From DASVDK01 sp036381125 [NCBI: Thermodesulfobacteriota bacterium] (lineage in GTDB: Bacteria; DASVDK01): a stretch of DNA of 21,860 nucleotides. The notes beneath the pieces are model-generated. The model did not search any database, had not been told where the DNA came from, and saw only the letters and a list, made by a program, of their open reading frames with translations. Location of the stretch: assembly GCA_036381125.1 (NCBI GenBank), contig DASVDK010000221.1:1-21860 (forward strand). Direction: 5' to 3'. Of this stretch, positions 1 through 8,915 are shown piece by piece (position 1 is the first letter of the stretch; each line of letters starts with the position of its first letter). The position numbers and the translations under genes are program-made.

Positions 1-1271
1 CGGAGCTGGTTCACGAGGTAGCGCCGATAGGACTCCGGCACCCCCTCGGGCGAGTTGGCGACGACGGCGAAGGCGGGCGGCCGCACGCCGAGCTGCGAGG
101 CGTAGTAGAACTTGAGCCGCCGGTTCTTGTAGAAGGGCGGCTCGTTCCGCTCGACGGCCGCCGCGAGGACCCGGTTGAGCTGGCCGGTCGGGATGCGCCG
201 CCTTTGGGCGTCGGCGGCCCGCTCCGCGGCGGCGAGGACGCGGTGCACGCCGTGGCCGGTGGCGGCCGAGCAGAAGACGACCGGCGCGAAGGCGAGGTGC
301 CGGAACCGCTCGCGCACGTGCGCCTCCGCCTCGCGGCGCGCCGTCCGCCCCCTGGGGAGGAGGTCCGCCTTGTTCACGACGATCACGACGCCTCGTCCGC
401 TCTGCTCGGCGTACGCGCCGATCTGCTGGTCCTGGTCGGTGACCCCTTCGGCCGCGTCGACGACCACCGCCGCCACGTCGCAGCGCTCGAGCGCCTTCAG
501 GGCGGCCACGACGCTCACCTTCTCGAGCTTCCCCTCCACCCGCGCGCGGCGCCGGATCCCGGCCGTGTCGACGAGGACGACCGGCCGCCCGTTCCACAGG
601 AGCCGGGTGTCGATCGGGTCGCGCGTCGTGCCCGGGACCTCGCTCACGATGACCCGCTCGTAGCCGAGGATCCGGTTGACGAGCGACGACTTGCCGACGT
701 TCGGGCGCCCGATGACGGCCAGGCGCAGCGCCGCCGCGTCGCCCTCCTCCGGCGCCTCCGCCTCCGCCGGCCCCTCCGGCGGCAGGCGCGCCACCACCGC
801 GTCGAGCAGCGTCTCGATCCCCAGGTCGTGCTCGGCCGAGATCGCCAGGAGCGTGTCGGCGCCGAGCGCCTGGAAGTCGGCCAGCGAGGGGTCGACGTCC
901 TTGCGGTCGGCCTTGTTGACGGCCACGACGACCGGCTTGCCGGAACGCCGCAGGAAGCCGTACACCTCGCGATCGGGCGCCGTCAGGCCGGCCGTGCCGT
1001 CGACGACGAGGATCACGACGTCGGCCTCGGCCACCGCCACCTCCGCCTGGGCGCGCATGAGCGCCGGGATCGGCTCCCGGGAGGCGGGGTCGAAGCCGCC
1101 GGTGTCGATGACCGAGACGCGACGCCCGGCCCACTCGGCCGCGCCGTAGATCCGGTCGCGCGTCACCCCCGGCGTGTCCTCGACGATGGCGCGCCGCCGT
1201 CCGGTGAGGCGGTTGAAGAGGGTCGACTTGCCGACGTTCGGACGCCCGACGATGGCGATGGTGTCACTCAT
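1..1271 (-). CDS. der: Ribosome assembly GTPase Der (EngA), 3' end beyond window
   Basis: Der is an essential double-GTPase that binds the 50S subunit during late assembly. About 423 residues are visible from an ATG at 1271; the stop lies off the left edge, so only the last few residues are missing against a usual length of 440-490. The first G domain begins at residue 1 with GRPNVGKST (9-17), DTGG (57-60) and NKAD (119-122). An acidic linker rich in Glu and Pro (about 166-180) leads to the second G domain with GRPNVGKSS (188-196), DTAG (235-238) and NKAD (300-303). The C-terminal KH-like domain ends at the window edge with the family-typical run YYASQLGVRPPAF. The start overlaps the era stop by 8 bases, which implies translational coupling. 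It is the last visible gene of the iscS operon. Identification is essentially certain. Confidence 0.97.
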   Translation of the reverse strand, partial: MSDTIAIVGRPNVGKSTLFNRLTGRRRAIVEDTPGVTRDRIYGAAEWAGRRVSVIDTGGFDPASREPIPALMRAQAEVAVAEADVVILVVDGTAGLTAPDREVYGFLRRSGKPVVVAVNKADRKDVDPSLADFQALGADTLLAISAEHDLGIETLLDAVVARLPPEGPAEAEAPEEGDAAALRLAVIGRPNVGKSSLVNRILGYERVIVSEVPGTTRDPIDTRLLWNGRPVVLVDTAGIRRRARVEGKLEKVSVVAALKALERCDVAAVVVDAAEGVTDQDQQIGAYAEQSGRGVVIVVNKADLLPRGRTARREAEAHVRERFRHLAFAPVVFCSAATGHGVHRVLAAAERAADAQRRRIPTGQLNRVLAAAVERNEPPFYKNRRLKFYYASQLGVRPPAFAVVANSPEGVPESYRRYLVNQL

Positions 1272-2157
1272 AGCCGAAGTCCCGCAGCGAGCGGGGGTCG
1301 CGCGTCCAGTTGCGCTGCACCCGCACGAACAGCTCGAGGTAGACCTGGCAGCCGAGGAGCCGCTCGAGCCCGGCGCGCGCCGCCGTGCCGACCGACTTGA
1401 TGCGCTGACCCCGCTTGCCGATGACGATCCCCTTCTGCGACTCCCGCTCGACGTGCACGGTGGCCGAGATGCGCACGAAGACGCGCCGGCCCGTCTCGTC
1501 GAACTCCTCGTCCCAGGCGTCCACGACGACGGCGGTCGTGTAGGGCAGCTCCTGCTCGGTCTGGAGCATGAGCTGCTCGCGGATCAGCTCCGCGGCGAGC
1601 GCCCGCTCCGACTGGTCGGTGAGCATGTCGGGCGGGAAGTAGCGCGGCCCCTCGGGCAGCCGGTCGACGAGCACCTCCACCAGCCGGTCCACGTTCTCGC
1701 CGGTCAGGGCCGAGATCGGCACGACCGCGTCGACCTCGGCGCTCTTCGCGAGCTGATCGAGCAGCGGCAGGAGCGCCCCCTTGTCGGCGAGCTGGTCCAC
1801 CTTGTTGACGGCGAGCACCTTCGGCTTGCGGGTCGCCGCGAGCGCGTCGAGGACGAGGCGGTCGTCGGGGTGCATCCGCGTCGCCTCCACGAGCGCGAGG
1901 ACGACGTCGACGTCGCCCACGGCCGCCATGGCCGTGCGGACCATGAACTCGTTCAGCCGCCCCCGGGGCCGGTGGATGCCGGGCGTGTCGACGAGGATCA
2001 GCTGCGCGTCCTCGCGGTTGACGATGCCGAGCAGCCGCGTGCGCGTCGTCTGCGGCTTCGGCGTGACGATGGCCAGCTTCGTGCCGAGCACCTGGTTGAG
2101 CAGCGTCGACTTGCCGACGTTCGGGCGCCCGACGATGGCGACGAAGCCCGACTTCAT
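1264..2157 (-). CDS. era: GTPase Era, 16S rRNA maturation
   Basis: Era is a 297-residue GTPase, the normal length, that binds the 3' end of 16S rRNA and helps 30S maturation. The G domain has GRPNVGKST (10-18), the switch region with the TTRTR run, DTPG (57-60) and NKVD. The C-terminal KH domain carries the Era-specific run GIVIGKRGQRIK near residues 245-256. The ATG at 2157 is chosen because the Met-Lys-Ser-Gly-Phe start abuts the G1 strand as in other Era proteins. It forms an ATGA overlap with the rnc stop, and its own stop overlaps the der start. The rnc-era pairing is widely conserved in bacteria and supports co-translation of the rRNA-processing nuclease and the GTPase. No unusual residue was seen. 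Confidence 0.97.
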   Translation of the reverse strand: MKSGFVAIVGRPNVGKSTLLNQVLGTKLAIVTPKPQTTRTRLLGIVNREDAQLILVDTPGIHRPRGRLNEFMVRTAMAAVGDVDVVLALVEATRMHPDDRLVLDALAATRKPKVLAVNKVDQLADKGALLPLLDQLAKSAEVDAVVPISALTGENVDRLVEVLVDRLPEGPRYFPPDMLTDQSERALAAELIREQLMLQTEQELPYTTAVVVDAWDEEFDETGRRVFVRISATVHVERESQKGIVIGKRGQRIKSVGTAARAGLERLLGCQVYLELFVRVQRNWTRDPRSLRDFGYE

Positions 2158-2894
2158 CGCCCGGGTCCCGGCCGGTCCGGCGGCGCGTCGTCGCGAGGGG
2201 GGTCGGCCAGGGCGGCGAGCGCCGCCGCCGCTGCCTGCTGCTCGGCCTCCTTCTTGGTGCTGCCACGGCCGCGGCCGAGGACCTCGCCGCCGATGGCAAC
2301 CTCGACGTCGAAGACGCGCGCGTGGTCGGGACCCGAGGCCGCCGCCAGGGTGTAGACCGGTGCCGGCCCGCCCCGCTGGTGCTGCAGCTCCTGGAGGCGG
2401 GTCTTGTGGTCGGCGTCGATCCGCCCCGCGAGCGCGTCCTCGAGCGCCCCCGCGAGGTGGGCCTCGACGAGCGCCGACGCCGCGTCCCATCCGCCGTCCA
2501 GGAACACGGCCCCGACGAGCGCCTCGAACGTGTCGGCGAGGATGGAGGGCTTGTCGCGGCCGCCGCTGCGCTCCTCGCCCCGGCCGAGCCGCAGCGCCTC
2601 CCCGACCCCGAGGGCGCGAGCCGCCGCCGCGAGGCTCCGCTCGTTCACGACCGCCGCGCGGAGCGTGGAGAGCCGCCCCTCCGGGGCGTCGGGCAGCCGG
2701 ACGATCAGCATCCGCGAGACCGCGAGGTCCACGACCGCGTCGCCCAGGAACTCGAGCCGCTCGTTGTCCGCCGTCGGCTCGCCCCGCGCCGCCCGCTCCT
2801 CGGCGTAGGAGCGATGCGTCAGCGCCGTCTCGAGGAGCGCCGCGCGGGCGAACGCGTGGCCGAGCCGCTCGCCGAGCGTCGCCGGTCGGCTCAT
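2154..2894 (-). CDS. rnc: Ribonuclease III
   Basis: Encodes a 246-residue dsRNA-specific endonuclease that cuts the 30S rRNA precursor and regulatory RNA duplexes. The N-terminal RNase III domain carries the signature NERLEFLGDAV (about 44-54) with its Mg-binding acidic residues, and the second acidic segment is ADTFEALVGAVFLDGG. A double-stranded RNA-binding domain follows (about 155-230), ending in a GRGRGSTKKEAEQQAA motif typical of that fold. The reading frame stays open upstream inside mtaB. I chose the ATG at 2894 because it precedes the conserved first helix and makes an ATGA overlap with the mtaB stop. The tail after the binding domain is short, Pro/Arg/Asp-rich and probably disordered. 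Length and domain order match the family. Confidence 0.97.
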   Translation of the reverse strand: MSRPATLGERLGHAFARAALLETALTHRSYAEERAARGEPTADNERLEFLGDAVVDLAVSRMLIVRLPDAPEGRLSTLRAAVVNERSLAAAARALGVGEALRLGRGEERSGGRDKPSILADTFEALVGAVFLDGGWDAASALVEAHLAGALEDALAGRIDADHKTRLQELQHQRGGPAPVYTLAAASGPDHARVFDVEVAIGGEVLGRGRGSTKKEAEQQAAAAALAALADPPRDDAPPDRPGPGR

Positions 2895-4174
2895 TCGAGC
2901 GCCCGGGCGAGCACCGCCTCGCCGAGGTCGGCCGTGACCTCGGCCCTGACGAGGCGGCCGGCCGGCGGGGCGGGCCGGCCGTCGAAGCGGACCTTGAGGT
3001 ACTCGCGCGACCGCCCCTCCCCTCCCGCCTCGACCAGGACCTCCACCACACGGCCGATCGCCCGCCGGTGCCACGCCGCCCGCCGGCCGGCCGCCACCTC
3101 GCGCAGGCGCGCGGCGCGGCGTCGCACCTCGTCCGGCCGAAGCGCCCGGCCCTGCCGGGCCGCCGGCGTGCCGCGCCGCGCGGAGTACGGGAAAACGTGC
3201 AGGTAGCCGAACGGGAGCGACTCGACCAGTGACACCGTGGCCGCCGCCGCCTCGGGCGTCTCGCCCGGAAAGCCGGCGATCAGGTCGGCGCCGAGGCCCA
3301 CGTCGGGGACCCGCTCGACGAGGCGCCCGACCGCCCGCTCGACGTCGGCGCGCCGGTAGGGCCGCCGCATGCGGGCCAGCACGCCGTCGTCACCACTCTG
3401 GAGCGACAGGTGCACGTGCGGCACGAGGGCGGGGGCCGTCGCGAAGAGGCGCACGAGGTCGTCGGTGAGGTGACTCGGGAAGAGCGACGAGAGCCGAAGC
3501 CGCGGGACGACGTCGGCCTCCAGAAGGGCACGCACGAGGGAGACGAGGTCCGTGCCGGGGGCGAGGCCGCGGCCGTAGTCGCCGAGGTGGATCCCGGTGA
3601 CCGTGACCTCCCGGTACCCCTCGAGGGCGAGCGCGCGAAGGCGCGCCACGGCGGCGGCGATCGGCAGGCTCCGGCTGCGGCCCCGCGCGAACGGGACGAT
3701 GCAGAAGCTGCAGAAGGCGTCGCACCCGTCCTGGACCTTGAGGAACGCGCGGGTGCGCCCGTCGGCCGGCCCGTGGGCGAGCGGCTCGTCGTCGAGCCGG
3801 CGCGGCAGGGACGGCGCGAGGACGGTGACGCGGGACGGGCGGCCGAGGGCGATGAGCTCGGGGATGCGCCGGGCGGCGCCGTGCCCGACCACGTAGTGGA
3901 CGCCGGGCAGCGCCGCCGCCTGCGGCGACACCTGCGCATAGCAGCCGGTCACCAGGACGAGGGCGCCCGGCGCGGCCGCGACCGCGCGCCGGATGGCGCG
4001 GCGACTGTCGGCGTCGGCGCCGCTCGTGACGGTGCAGGTGTTGACGACGACCGCGTCGGCCGGCCCCGGGAAGGGGACGACCGTGAAGCCCTGGGCCGCG
4101 AGAAGGCGGGCGAGCGCCGAGCTCCCCTCCTGGTTGGTGCGGCAGCCGAGCGTCGTGATGGCGACCTGCGTCAC
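2891..4174 (-). CDS. mtaB: tRNA t6A37 methylthiotransferase MtaB
   Basis: Radical-SAM enzyme that adds a methylthio group to N6-threonylcarbamoyl-adenosine 37 of tRNA. The 427 residues start at a GTG at 4174 that overlaps the mnmA stop (GTGA). The N-terminal MTTase domain keeps its three cluster cysteines: C11 in LGCRTN, C47 in VNTCTV and C78 in VTGCYAQ. The radical-SAM CxxxCxxC motif is C151, C155 and C158 in [10 protein letters not shown]. The [10 protein letters not shown] and [12 protein letters not shown] segments are typical of the MiaB/MtaB/RimO group, and a TRAM-like C-terminal part begins near residue 370. The [11 protein letters not shown]-terminus favours MtaB over MiaB or RimO, but the family members are close; substrate assignment is by similarity. 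Its place between mnmA and rnc links it to tRNA sulfur modification. Confidence 0.9.
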   Translation of the reverse strand: MTQVAITTLGCRTNQEGSSALARLLAAQGFTVVPFPGPADAVVVNTCTVTSGADADSRRAIRRAVAAAPGALVLVTGCYAQVSPQAAALPGVHYVVGHGAARRIPELIALGRPSRVTVLAPSLPRRLDDEPLAHGPADGRTRAFLKVQDGCDAFCSFCIVPFARGRSRSLPIAAAVARLRALALEGYREVTVTGIHLGDYGRGLAPGTDLVSLVRALLEADVVPRLRLSSLFPSHLTDDLVRLFATAPALVPHVHLSLQSGDDGVLARMRRPYRRADVERAVGRLVERVPDVGLGADLIAGFPGETPEAAAATVSLVESLPFGYLHVFPYSARRGTPAARQGRALRPDEVRRRAARLREVAAGRRAAWHRRAIGRVVEVLVEAGGEGRSREYLKVRFDGRPAPPAGRLVRAEVTADLGEAVLARALE

Positions 4175-5253
4175 CGCGCCGCCGCCCGGATCACGCCGCC
4201 CCCGAGGACGACGTCCCCGTCGTAGAACACGCCGGCCTGGCCGGGCGCGACGCCGGCCTGGGGCTCGTCGAAGCGGACGACGGCGCCCCCCTCGGGCGTC
4301 GGCGTGACGAGGGCGGTCGCTCCCGGGTGCCGCGCGCGGATCTTGACGACGGCACGCAGCGGGCCGGCCGGCGGCTCGCCGGAGACCCAGTGCGCCGGCG
4401 CGACCTCGCACCCGGCGCAGAGGAGCGCCGGCCGCGGGCCGACCGTTACGCGGGCCGCGGCCGCGTCGAGGGCGACCACGTACCGCGGCGTGCCGGGCGG
4501 GCCGGCAAGCGGCCCGAGGCCCCGGCGCTGGCCGACCGTGAAGCGGTGCACCCCCGTGTGGCGGCCGACCTCGCGCCCCTCGAGGTCGACCACCGCGCCC
4601 GGTCGCGGCGCCTCGGCGCCGGCGGCGCGCTCGACGAAGGCGGCGTGGTCGCCGTCGGGGACGAAGCAGATCTCCTGGCTGTCCGGCTTGTGGGCCACCG
4701 GCAGGCCGAGCCGCGCCGCCTCGGCGCGCACCTCGGCCTTGGTCATGTCGCCGAGCGGGAAGCGGGCGTGGCGCAGGGCGTCCTGGCCGAGCGGGTAGAG
4801 GTAGTACGACTGGTCCCTGGCCGGGTCCCGCCCCCTGAGCAGCCGGTACGGGCCGTTGCCGTCGACCCGCGCGTAGTGCCCCGTGGCGAGCGCCGTGGCG
4901 CCGAGGCCGCGGGCGAGGGCCAGCATCCGGTCGAACTTGAGGTGGCTGTTGCACGCGACGCAGGGGATCGGCGTGCGGCCGGCCAGGTACTCGCGGACGA
5001 AGGGGACGACGACCGCCTCGCGAAACGCCTCCTCGTAGTTCAGGACGTAATGGCGGAAGCCGAGGTGGTCGGCCACGCGGCGGGCGTCGCCGAGGTCGTC
5101 GGCGGAGCAGCAGCGGGAGGTCTCGCCCGACGGCGTGTAGAGGCGCATCGAGAGCCCGATCACCTCGTGCCCCTCGGCGACGAGGCGAGCGGCCGCGACC
5201 GAGGAGTCGACGCCGCCGCTCATGGCGACCGCGATGCGCGCGCGCGTGGCCAT
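4171..5253 (-). CDS. mnmA: tRNA-specific 2-thiouridylase MnmA
   Basis: ATP-dependent enzyme that puts sulfur at C2 of the wobble uridine in tRNA Lys, Glu and Gln. It has 360 residues, the usual length. The PP-loop SGGVDSS is at 12-18. The two catalytic cysteines are visible: C101 in [13 protein letters not shown] and C196 in [11 protein letters not shown], spaced as in the E. coli protein (C102, C199). The C-terminal half contains the GQRRGLG segment and a beta-barrel domain ending in [18 protein letters not shown], both family hallmarks. It starts at the ATG at 5253, 22 bases after the cysteine desulfurase stop; the desulfurase is the natural sulfur donor, as with YrvO-MnmA in Bacillus. Its stop overlaps the mtaB GTG. 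Confidence 0.96.
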   Translation of the reverse strand: MATRARIAVAMSGGVDSSVAAARLVAEGHEVIGLSMRLYTPSGETSRCCSADDLGDARRVADHLGFRHYVLNYEEAFREAVVVPFVREYLAGRTPIPCVACNSHLKFDRMLALARGLGATALATGHYARVDGNGPYRLLRGRDPARDQSYYLYPLGQDALRHARFPLGDMTKAEVRAEAARLGLPVAHKPDSQEICFVPDGDHAAFVERAAGAEAPRPGAVVDLEGREVGRHTGVHRFTVGQRRGLGPLAGPPGTPRYVVALDAAAARVTVGPRPALLCAGCEVAPAHWVSGEPPAGPLRAVVKIRARHPGATALVTPTPEGGAVVRFDEPQAGVAPGQAGVFYDGDVVLGGGVIRAAAR

Positions 5254-5275
5254 CGGCGCCCCCGTTGCGGCCCGC

Positions 5276-6433
5276 CTACGCGGCGCCGGCCGGGGCGAGA
5301 GCGCGCAGCCGCTCGACGATCGCCGGCAGGACCTGCGCCACGTAGTCCACGTCCTCGTCCGTCGTGCCGTAGCCCAGGCTGAGCCGGACGCTTCCCTGCG
5401 CCGCCTCGCGCGTGAGCCCCATGGCGAGGAGGACGTGCGAGGGGTCGATCGATCCCGCCGCGCAGGCCGACCCGGACGACGCCGCGACGCCCTCGAGGTC
5501 GAGGGCGAGCAGGACCCCCTCCCCGTCCACCCCGTGGAAGGTGCAGTTCAGCGTGTTCGGCAGCCGCGGCGACCCGGCGCCGTTCACCTCCGACCGCGGG
5601 ACCATCTCGAGGAGCCGGGCCTCGAGGCGGTCGCGCAGCGCCGCCACGCGCGCCGGCGCCCCCTCGGCGAGGCGGCGGGCCGCGAGCTCCGCCGCGGCGC
5701 CGAGGCCCACGATGCCGGGCACGTTCTCCGTGCCGCCCCGGCGCCCCCCCTCCTGGCTGCCACCGGTCTGCTGGGCGGGAAGGCGAACGCCGCGGCGCAC
5801 GATCAACGCGCCGATCCCCTTCGGGCCGTTGAGCTTGTGACCGGACAGCGACAGGAGGTCGATGCCGATCGTCCGCATGTCGACCGGCACCTTCCCGACC
5901 GCCTGGGTGGCGTCGCAGTGGAACAGGACCCCGCGCGCCCGGCAGATGCGCGCCACCTCCGCCACCGGGAAGAGCACGCCGGTCTCGTTGTTGGCGAGCA
6001 TCACCGAGACGACGCGCGTGTCGTCGGTGATGGCCGCCTCGAGCGCCCCGAGGTCGAGGGCGCCCGTGCGGTCGACGCCGAGCCGGGTCACCCGGTGGCC
6101 CCGCCGCTCGAGGGCGTCGCACGTCGCCAGGACGGCGGAGTGCTCGACCGCGGTGGTGACGATGTGGCAGCCCGGCTCGCGCTCCGCGATGCCGCGCAGC
6201 GCAAGGTTGTCGCTCTCGGTGGCTCCGCTGGTGAAGATCACCTCGACCGGATCGGCCCCGACGAGCGCCGCGACCGCCTCACGGGCGCGGTTCACCGCCT
6301 GCCGCGCGGGACGCCCGGCGAAGTGGTGGCTCGAGGCGTTGCCGAAGGCCTCGCCGAAGAACGGCAGCATGGCCGCAACGACCGAGGGGTCGACCGGCGT
6401 GGTGGCGTTGTGATCGAGGTACACAGCCCGCAT
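5276..6433 (-). CDS. iscS: Cysteine desulfurase, IscS/NifS family
   Basis: PLP enzyme that takes sulfur from cysteine and passes it as persulfide to acceptors. 385 residues. It starts [12 protein letters not shown], where the YLDHNATT block is the conserved N-terminus, so an internal start is excluded, and an in-frame TAA lies just upstream of the ATG at 6433. The PLP lysine is K200 in [11 protein letters not shown], and the active cysteine is C324 in [11 protein letters not shown]. The neighbourhood (mnmA immediately downstream, no iscU, iscA or hsc genes) suggests a main role in tRNA thiolation, though general Fe-S supply cannot be excluded; the symbol could equally be nifS or yrvO. It is the first gene of the six-gene operon, and its start codon lies inside a palindrome just downstream of a predicted -10 box. 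Confidence 0.93.
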   Translation of the reverse strand: MRAVYLDHNATTPVDPSVVAAMLPFFGEAFGNASSHHFAGRPARQAVNRAREAVAALVGADPVEVIFTSGATESDNLALRGIAEREPGCHIVTTAVEHSAVLATCDALERRGHRVTRLGVDRTGALDLGALEAAITDDTRVVSVMLANNETGVLFPVAEVARICRARGVLFHCDATQAVGKVPVDMRTIGIDLLSLSGHKLNGPKGIGALIVRRGVRLPAQQTGGSQEGGRRGGTENVPGIVGLGAAAELAARRLAEGAPARVAALRDRLEARLLEMVPRSEVNGAGSPRLPNTLNCTFHGVDGEGVLLALDLEGVAASSGSACAAGSIDPSHVLLAMGLTREAAQGSVRLSLGYGTTDEDVDYVAQVLPAIVERLRALAPAGAA

Positions 6434-6442
6434 AATGCGGGC
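6426..6442 (-). promoter_or_regulatory. 17-bp perfect palindrome over the iscS start codon
   Basis: Reads GCCCGCAT-T-ATGCGGGC on the minus strand: two 8-bp arms around one base. It begins right after the predicted -10 hexamer and includes the ATG at 6433. It could be a repressor operator or an mRNA hairpin masking the start. No match to a known IscR-type site is evident. Confidence 0.45.
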
Positions 6443-6470
6443 AGGTTAGCACGGGGCCCGAAAAATTCAA
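6443..6470 (-). promoter_or_regulatory. Predicted sigma-70 promoter of the iscS-der operon
   Basis: The minus strand reads TTGAAT (6470-6465), 16 bases, TAACCT (6448-6443). The -35 overlaps the stop of the upstream receiver gene. Predicted transcription starts near 6436, only about three bases before the iscS ATG at 6433, so the transcript would be nearly leaderless. Hexamer matches are moderate, and this is by eye. Confidence 0.45.
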
Positions 6471-6850
6471 CGAAGCCGGGCAGATGCGCGTGCGATCGCC
6501 TCGACCTCGGCCACGTCGAAGGGCTTGCGCACGACCGCCGCCGCGCCGAGGGCGCGGCTCTCGCGAAGAATCCCTTCGTCCACCGCCGCCGTGACCATGA
6601 CCACGGGAACCCCGCGGCTCCTGGCGCCGAGGCGGCGCAGGAAGTCGAGCCCGCTCTCGCCCTGGAGCCGGATGTCGAGGAAGACCAGGCTCGGCGCGGT
6701 GCTCTCGAAGAGGCGCAGCGCGGCATCGACGTTCGCGGCGTGCCGGAGATCGAACTCGTCGCCGAGGAGGACGTCGAGCGCCTCCCGGACGCCGCGGTCG
6801 TCCTCGACGATCAGAATGGGGCCCCGCTGCGGGGCGACTGCGGTCACCAT
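6467..6850 (-). CDS. Stand-alone receiver-domain response regulator
   Basis: A single CheY-like receiver domain of 127 residues with no output domain. Acidic pocket E16-D17-D18 (IVEDD), phospho-acceptor D59 in VFLDIRLQG, switch Thr in MVTAA and K109 in VRKPFD are all present, so it should be phosphorylatable. The frame stays open further upstream to a TTG at 6928, but that extension is low-complexity and lies outside the fold, so the ATG at 6850 is preferred; no good Shine-Dalgarno is visible for either. It lies 168 bases downstream of the HAMP/PAS histidine kinase and is its likely partner. Without an output domain it must act through protein contacts or as a phosphorelay intermediate. The target is unknown. 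Confidence 0.85.
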   Translation of the reverse strand: MVTAVAPQRGPILIVEDDRGVREALDVLLGDEFDLRHAANVDAALRLFESTAPSLVFLDIRLQGESGLDFLRRLGARSRGVPVVMVTAAVDEGILRESRALGAAAVVRKPFDVAEVEAIARASARLR

Positions 6851-7018
6851 GAGGCCGCGGCTGAGCAAGAAGGGTGCCCTCGGGCCCGACCCGGGGAAGT
6901 CCCCGAAGTTCCACGGTCGAGGCTGCAACGTCCGTTACCCGCTGCCTTGCGCCCGGTGCAGCGCGGCGTGCCGACTGCACAGCGCGGTGGGCACCGCCGC
7001 CGGACGCCGCCCGAACCG

Positions 7019-8881
7019 TCAGCTCGCCGCGGCAACCGGCAGCGTGATCACGAACAGAGTTCCCGCGCCGACCGTGCTCTGGACCGTGATGAGCCCGCCG
7101 TGCTCCTCGACGATCTTGTGCGTCAGCGCGAGCCCGAGACCGGTCCCTTTGGCCTTGGTCGTGAAGAAGGGGTTGAAGAGCTGGCTCACCGTCTGTGCGT
7201 CCATCCCGGCGCCCGTATCGGCGACGCGCACCTCGATCGCCCTGGCGCCCGACGGCAGGCGGGTGGCGGCCGGACCGGTGGCGACGACGACCCGCCCGCC
7301 GGAGGGCATCGCCTCGATCGCGTTCACGACGAGGTTCGAGAACGCCCGCAGGAGATACTCCGCGTCGGCCCGCGCGGCGGGCAGTGCCGGGTCGAGCCTG
7401 GGGTCGCACTCGATGCCGCGCTCTTCCATCTGTCGGCCGTAGAGGTCGAGCACGCGCCGGATGAGCCCGTTCACGTCGGTCGCCGCGAAGCTCATCCGCG
7501 GCGCGCGCGCCAGCTCGAGGAGGTTCTCGACGATGCCGTTCACCCGGTCCAGCTCGCGTGGGACCGTCACGTTGAACTTGTCGCGAAACGCCACGTTGTC
7601 GAACTTCCGGGGGATGAGCTGCACGAAGGTCTTGATGGCGGCGAGCGGGTTCTTGATCTCGTGGGCGAGCCCGGCCGACATGGTGCCGAGCGCGGCCAGC
7701 CGGTCGGCCCGGCGCATTCGCGCCTCGAGCGCCTTGATCTCGGTGAGGTCGCGGAAGAGGACGAGCAGCCCCAGCCTCGCCCCCTGCGGATCGCGCAGCG
7801 GGGCCGTCGAGACCCCGAGCGGCAGCGTCCCGCCGGGCGCCTGGTACTCCACCTCGGCGTGACCGACCACCTCGTCGCCCTCGAGCCCCCGGCGGATGAG
7901 CTGCTCGAGCGGGGCGCCGGCCGGCACGATGCTCTCGAGCGGCGGCCGGTCGGCCACGCGCTCGGCCGGGATCCCGAGGAGCGTGGCGCCGACACGGTTG
8001 ATGGTGACGACGCGGCCGTCGAGGTCGACGGTGAGGAGCCCCTCGTCCATCGACCGGAGGATGTCCTCCTGGTAGCGCCGCAGCGCGTCGACGAGCGCGA
8101 GGTTCTGGACGAGCGCCTCCTGCTTCGCCGCCAGCTCGGCGCTCATGTGGTTGAACGCCGTGGCCAGCGCCTCGAGCTCGTCGCCGGTGCGGATGTCGAG
8201 CTGGAGCCCCACCTCCCCCTTCGCGAGCCGCCGCGCCCCGGCGGCCAGCTCGGCGACCGGCCGCGTGATGCGGCCGACGAGGACCTGCGCGTAGGCGAGC
8301 CCCCCGAGGAGCGCGATCAGGCCGATGGCGACGAGCGCCCCCCAGGTGCGGCGCACCTCCACCTCGAGCGGCTCGAGCGAGAGGCCGATCCGTACGGTTC
8401 CCCACCGCTCCTCCGATTCCGCGAAGCGGACCGGCACCGCCACGTCGAGGACCCGCTCCTCGACGCCGGTGTCGGGCGAGCGCCACCTGGTCGTCTGCAC
8501 CAGGACGTCGTTCGCGGCGTCGACCGCGCGGCTGACCGGGTCGTCCAGGCGGGTGCCCTGCAGGTGGTCCTGGCCGCTGTAGGCGGCGACGATGTGCTCC
8601 TTGTCGAGGAAGATGACGTACCGGACGTCGGCCTCGCGGGCCGCCTTCTCGGCGTACTGCTCGAGGGCGATGTAGTTGTAGGTACGCAGGGCGGTGTCCG
8701 CCGTCGCCGCGAGGTTGTTCGCGACGGCGCGCGCACGCTTCTCGGCCTCCGTGCGGATCAGGCGCGTCTCGCGCCAGGCGACGAAGGCGACGACCGCCAG
8801 CGTGAGGCCCGCGACGAGGACCAGGAGCGAGAGGAAGACCCGGCGCGCGAGACCGGCCGGCTCCCCCGCGGTGCTCAGCAT
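7019..8881 (-). CDS. Membrane sensor histidine kinase (HAMP-PAS-HisKA-HATPase)
   Basis: 620-residue two-component kinase. A transmembrane helix at about 14-36 is followed by an extracytoplasmic sensor domain (about 40-178) with a GTVRIGLSLEPLE strand typical of double Cache/PAS-like sensors, a second helix (about 181-201), HAMP (202-253), a short coiled coil, PAS (about 270-385), HisKA with H407 in GLAHEIKNPL, and HATPase with N520 (NLVVNAIEAM), DTGAGM and GTGLGLAL. This is the NtrB-like HPK4 type. It starts at the ATG at 8881, 34 bases after the stop of the substrate-binding protein, and the receiver gene follows. The three genes look like one transcription unit in which the binding protein might present ligand to the sensor domain; that link is inferred from order only. 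Ligand unknown. Confidence 0.9.
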   Translation of the reverse strand: MLSTAGEPAGLARRVFLSLLVLVAGLTLAVVAFVAWRETRLIRTEAEKRARAVANNLAATADTALRTYNYIALEQYAEKAAREADVRYVIFLDKEHIVAAYSGQDHLQGTRLDDPVSRAVDAANDVLVQTTRWRSPDTGVEERVLDVAVPVRFAESEERWGTVRIGLSLEPLEVEVRRTWGALVAIGLIALLGGLAYAQVLVGRITRPVAELAAGARRLAKGEVGLQLDIRTGDELEALATAFNHMSAELAAKQEALVQNLALVDALRRYQEDILRSMDEGLLTVDLDGRVVTINRVGATLLGIPAERVADRPPLESIVPAGAPLEQLIRRGLEGDEVVGHAEVEYQAPGGTLPLGVSTAPLRDPQGARLGLLVLFRDLTEIKALEARMRRADRLAALGTMSAGLAHEIKNPLAAIKTFVQLIPRKFDNVAFRDKFNVTVPRELDRVNGIVENLLELARAPRMSFAATDVNGLIRRVLDLYGRQMEERGIECDPRLDPALPAARADAEYLLRAFSNLVVNAIEAMPSGGRVVVATGPAATRLPSGARAIEVRVADTGAGMDAQTVSQLFNPFFTTKAKGTGLGLALTHKIVEEHGGLITVQSTVGAGTLFVITLPVAAAS

Positions 8882-8915
8882 CGCCTCGGAGTCTATCGGT
8901 CGGCGCGAGGCCAGG

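Noticed and set aside
6851-6928. N-terminal extension of the stand-alone receiver to a TTG at 6928.
   Set aside because: The extra 26 residues are Pro/Gly-rich, lie outside the receiver fold and have no Shine-Dalgarno; the ATG at 6850 gives a normal-length receiver domain.
6957-6973. A sigma-54-like element before the stand-alone receiver (TCGGCACG...CTGCA on the minus strand).
   Set aside because: The GG to GC distance is 11 rather than 10 bases and the -12 block is CTGCA, so it fails the strict RpoN spacing.
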